A stretch of DNA of 6,896 nt from Gammaproteobacteria bacterium (GTDB lineage: Bacteria > Pseudomonadota > Gammaproteobacteria > UBA7966), in contig DNIF01000147.1 in NCBI GenBank assembly GCA_003485715.1, positions 1 to 6,896 of the forward strand, given 5' to 3'. Made by a program: the position numbers and the translations under genes. Shown here piece by piece: positions 5,224 through 6,896 of the stretch. Under the pieces are notes generated by a model. It did no database searches, was not told the DNA's origin, and saw only the letters and a list, made by a program, of their open reading frames with translations. Each line of letters starts with the position of its first letter. Position 1 is the first letter of the stretch.

Positions 5224-5446
5224 AGTCACGTGCGAACAGAGCCGCTGTGCTTCGGGGATAACCGGCAGGGAGGTTCCTCCTGACGCGCACTCCCGAGAGA
5301 TCTCGTCGCAGCACTCCCGGGCTTTGGGCCCCGTGCTATCCGCCAAGGTTGCGCACCACGTCTGTTGATTCAGCACTTCCCGGTGTTTTGGCATGCGCCG
5401 GTAGTCTTTGGGTCGTGCCTGGCCAAGGTTCTGAAGAGGAGTTCTG
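5224..5446. other. Intergenic region between clpX and lon
   Basis: A 223-base gap without a supportable gene. GGAGG-TT-CCTCC (5269-5280) is a tight palindrome in which a Shine-Dalgarno-like and an anti-Shine-Dalgarno-like sequence face each other. A nine-base direct repeat GCCAAGGTT occurs at 5342-5350 and 5422-5430, the second copy just before the lon ribosome binding site. The best promoter guess for lon, TTGATT at 5365-5370 with TGGCAT at 5389-5394, is weak, and I see no sigma32 CTTGAA/CCCCAT pair, although lon is a heat-shock gene in E. coli. No hairpin with a T tract follows clpX. Confidence 0.5.
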
Positions 5447-6896
5447 ATGGAGCAGCCTGCTCAGCATGTCGTGCCCGTCCTGCCGTTGCGGGACGTCGTC
5501 GTCTATCCGCACATGGTCATCCCGCTCTTCGTCGGCAGGGAAAAATCGGTGCGTGCGCTCGAGGCCTCCATGGAGGCGAGCAAACAGATCCTGCTGGTAG
5601 CGCAAAAGACCGCTGCGGAGGATGACCCGGGTAGCGACCAGATGTATCGGGTCGGCACGCTGGCGACGATCCTGCAACTGCTCAAGCTTCCCGACGGCAC
5701 GATCAAGGTGTTGGTCGAGGGTGGTCGGCGGGCCCAGGTCCTCGCCTTCGAGGATGCGGCCGGTTATTTCGCTGCACGGCTTGAACTGCTCGAGTCGGCA
5801 GTGGCGGACGACCGCAGTGTCGAGGCCCTGGTTCGCTCGGTGCTCGGTCAGTTCGAGCAGTATGTGAAGCTGAACAAGAAGATCCCGGCCGAAATCATGG
5901 GTTCGTTGACGGCCATCGACGAGCCCGGGCGTCTGGCTGACACGGTTGCCGCGCATCTGGGCATCAAGCTGGAGGAGAAGCAGAAGCTTCTCGAGGCCGT
6001 GGATGTCGCCGAGCGCCTGGAGCGACTGATTGTCGTCATCGAGGGAGAGATCGATCTGCTTCAGGTCGAGCGTCGTCTGCGCGGGCGTGTCAAGAAGCAG
6101 ATGGAGCGGAGCCAGCGGGAATACTTTCTCAATGAGCAGATGAAGGCCATCCAGAAGGAGCTCGGTGAGGGCGAGGATGGTGTCAGTGAGTTCGATGAAC
6201 TGGCGCAGAAGATCGAGAAGGCTGGAATGTCCGCCCAAGCCCTCGCCCGTGCCAATGCCGAGCTCAAGAAGCTGCGCATGATGTCGCCGATGTCGGCAGA
6301 AGCGACAGTAGTGCGTAACTACATCGACTGGATAATCAGCGTGCCATGGAAGGCGCGCTCCGCCGTCGCTGCCAACCTGCCCAAGGCCAGTCGCATCCTC
6401 GAGTCTGACCACTATGGCCTCGAGCGCGTCAAGGAGCGCATCCTTGAATATCTCGCAGTGCAGCAGCGCGTGCGCAAGCTGAAGGGGCCGATCCTCTGCC
6501 TGGTCGGTCCGCCGGGTGTCGGCAAGACTTCGCTGGGTCGCTCCATTGCACGCGCCACCCACCGTAAGTTCGTGCGCATGTCCCTCGGCGGGGTACGCGA
6601 CGAAGCCGAGATCCGTGGGCATCGTCGGACTTACGTCGGATCCATGCCCGGCAAGATCCTGCAGAACATGGCCAAAGTCGGCACACGCAATCCCTTGTTC
6701 CTCCTCGATGAGGTGGACAAGATGGCCATGGATTTCCGCGGTGATCCGGCCTCGGCGCTGCTCGAGGTGCTCGATCCGGAGCAGAACAACAGTTTCAACG
6801 ATCACTACCTCGAGGTGGACTACGACCTCTCGGAGGTGATGTTTGTCGCCACTGCAAACAGCATGAACATCCCGGCCCCGCTGCTCGATCGCATGG
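5447..6896 (+). CDS. lon: Lon protease, N-terminal 483 codons (cut by window edge)
   Basis: The frame is open from ATG 5447 to the right edge and holds 483 of the roughly 800 codons expected. Lon is a hexameric cytosolic AAA+ serine protease that removes damaged proteins and unstable regulators. The N-terminal substrate-binding domain begins HVVPVLPLRDVVVYPHMVIPLFVGR and runs to about residue 200. A charged helical, coiled-coil-like segment follows (about 190-270, including REYFLNEQMKAIQKELGE). The AAA+ domain has Walker A GPPGVGKT (354-361), Walker B FLLDEVDK (D421, E422) and sensor 1/arginine-finger region TANSMNIPAPLLDRM at the edge. Positions are offset by only two residues from E. coli. 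The Ser-Lys protease domain lies beyond the window and cannot be judged. GAGGAG at 5436-5441 is a strong ribosome binding site five bases before ATG. It follows clpX by 223 bases in the expected order. Confidence 0.97.
   Translation, partial: MEQPAQHVVPVLPLRDVVVYPHMVIPLFVGREKSVRALEASMEASKQILLVAQKTAAEDDPGSDQMYRVGTLATILQLLKLPDGTIKVLVEGGRRAQVLAFEDAAGYFAARLELLESAVADDRSVEALVRSVLGQFEQYVKLNKKIPAEIMGSLTAIDEPGRLADTVAAHLGIKLEEKQKLLEAVDVAERLERLIVVIEGEIDLLQVERRLRGRVKKQMERSQREYFLNEQMKAIQKELGEGEDGVSEFDELAQKIEKAGMSAQALARANAELKKLRMMSPMSAEATVVRNYIDWIISVPWKARSAVAANLPKASRILESDHYGLERVKERILEYLAVQQRVRKLKGPILCLVGPPGVGKTSLGRSIARATHRKFVRMSLGGVRDEAEIRGHRRTYVGSMPGKILQNMAKVGTRNPLFLLDEVDKMAMDFRGDPASALLEVLDPEQNNSFNDHYLEVDYDLSEVMFVATANSMNIPAPLLDRM

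Noticed and set aside
5365..5394. Sigma70 promoter for lon (TTGATT, 18 bases, TGGCAT)
   Set aside because: The -10 matches only three of six positions and nothing else supports it.
5336..6805. 489-codon minus-strand frame opposite lon
   Set aside because: Shadow of the lon reading frame; the Lon protein is certain from its Walker motifs, and the antisense product resembles no family.

Overview
The window is core chromosome of a GC-rich gammaproteobacterium (GC roughly 60-65% by eye, strong G/C preference at third codon positions). The gene order tRNA-Leu(UAG), tig, clpP, clpX, lon on the plus strand is the classic gammaproteobacterial protein quality-control cluster. The protein signatures (ClpP with a short propeptide, ClpX with a CxxC...CxxC zinc domain and IGF loop, Lon with a Walker A offset by only two residues from E. 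coli) all fit that class. A more exact placement, for example among the Chromatiales, is only a guess.

Layout. At the left, on the minus strand, lies a gene for an exported glutaredoxin-like protein with a DUF4124-like N-terminus and a long proline-rich tail (31-786). It diverges from the plus-strand cluster. The gap 787-1106 holds a -10 element for that gene, a strong -10 with a GC-rich discriminator for the tRNA, and some inverted repeats. The tRNA-Leu gene (1107-1191, CCA encoded) is followed by a structured 120-base spacer that ends in a terminator-like hairpin plus T tract, just before the ribosome binding site of tig. Then come tig (1312-2652), a long non-coding gap (2653-3049) with several palindromes, clpP with a GTG start (3050-3685), a second structured gap (3686-3945), clpX (3946-5223), a third gap (5224-5446) and the first 483 codons of lon, which runs off the right edge.

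How the genes work together. Trigger factor meets nascent chains at the ribosome exit tunnel. ClpX unfolds tagged or misfolded substrates and feeds them into the ClpP barrel. Lon is a self-contained AAA+ protease for damaged and short-lived regulatory proteins. All catalytic or nucleotide-binding residues that fall inside the window are intact.

Novelty. The genes are ordinary, and I see no mobile element, CRISPR array, phage gene or undescribed multi-gene system. What is worth a second look is the spacers. All of those between tRNA and lon are long for an operon (120, 397, 260 and 223 bases). They contain inverted repeats that could form RNA structure, most notably a nested 12-pair stem between clpP and clpX with a competing alternative hairpin. 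No hairpin-plus-T-tract terminator is visible between tig and lon.
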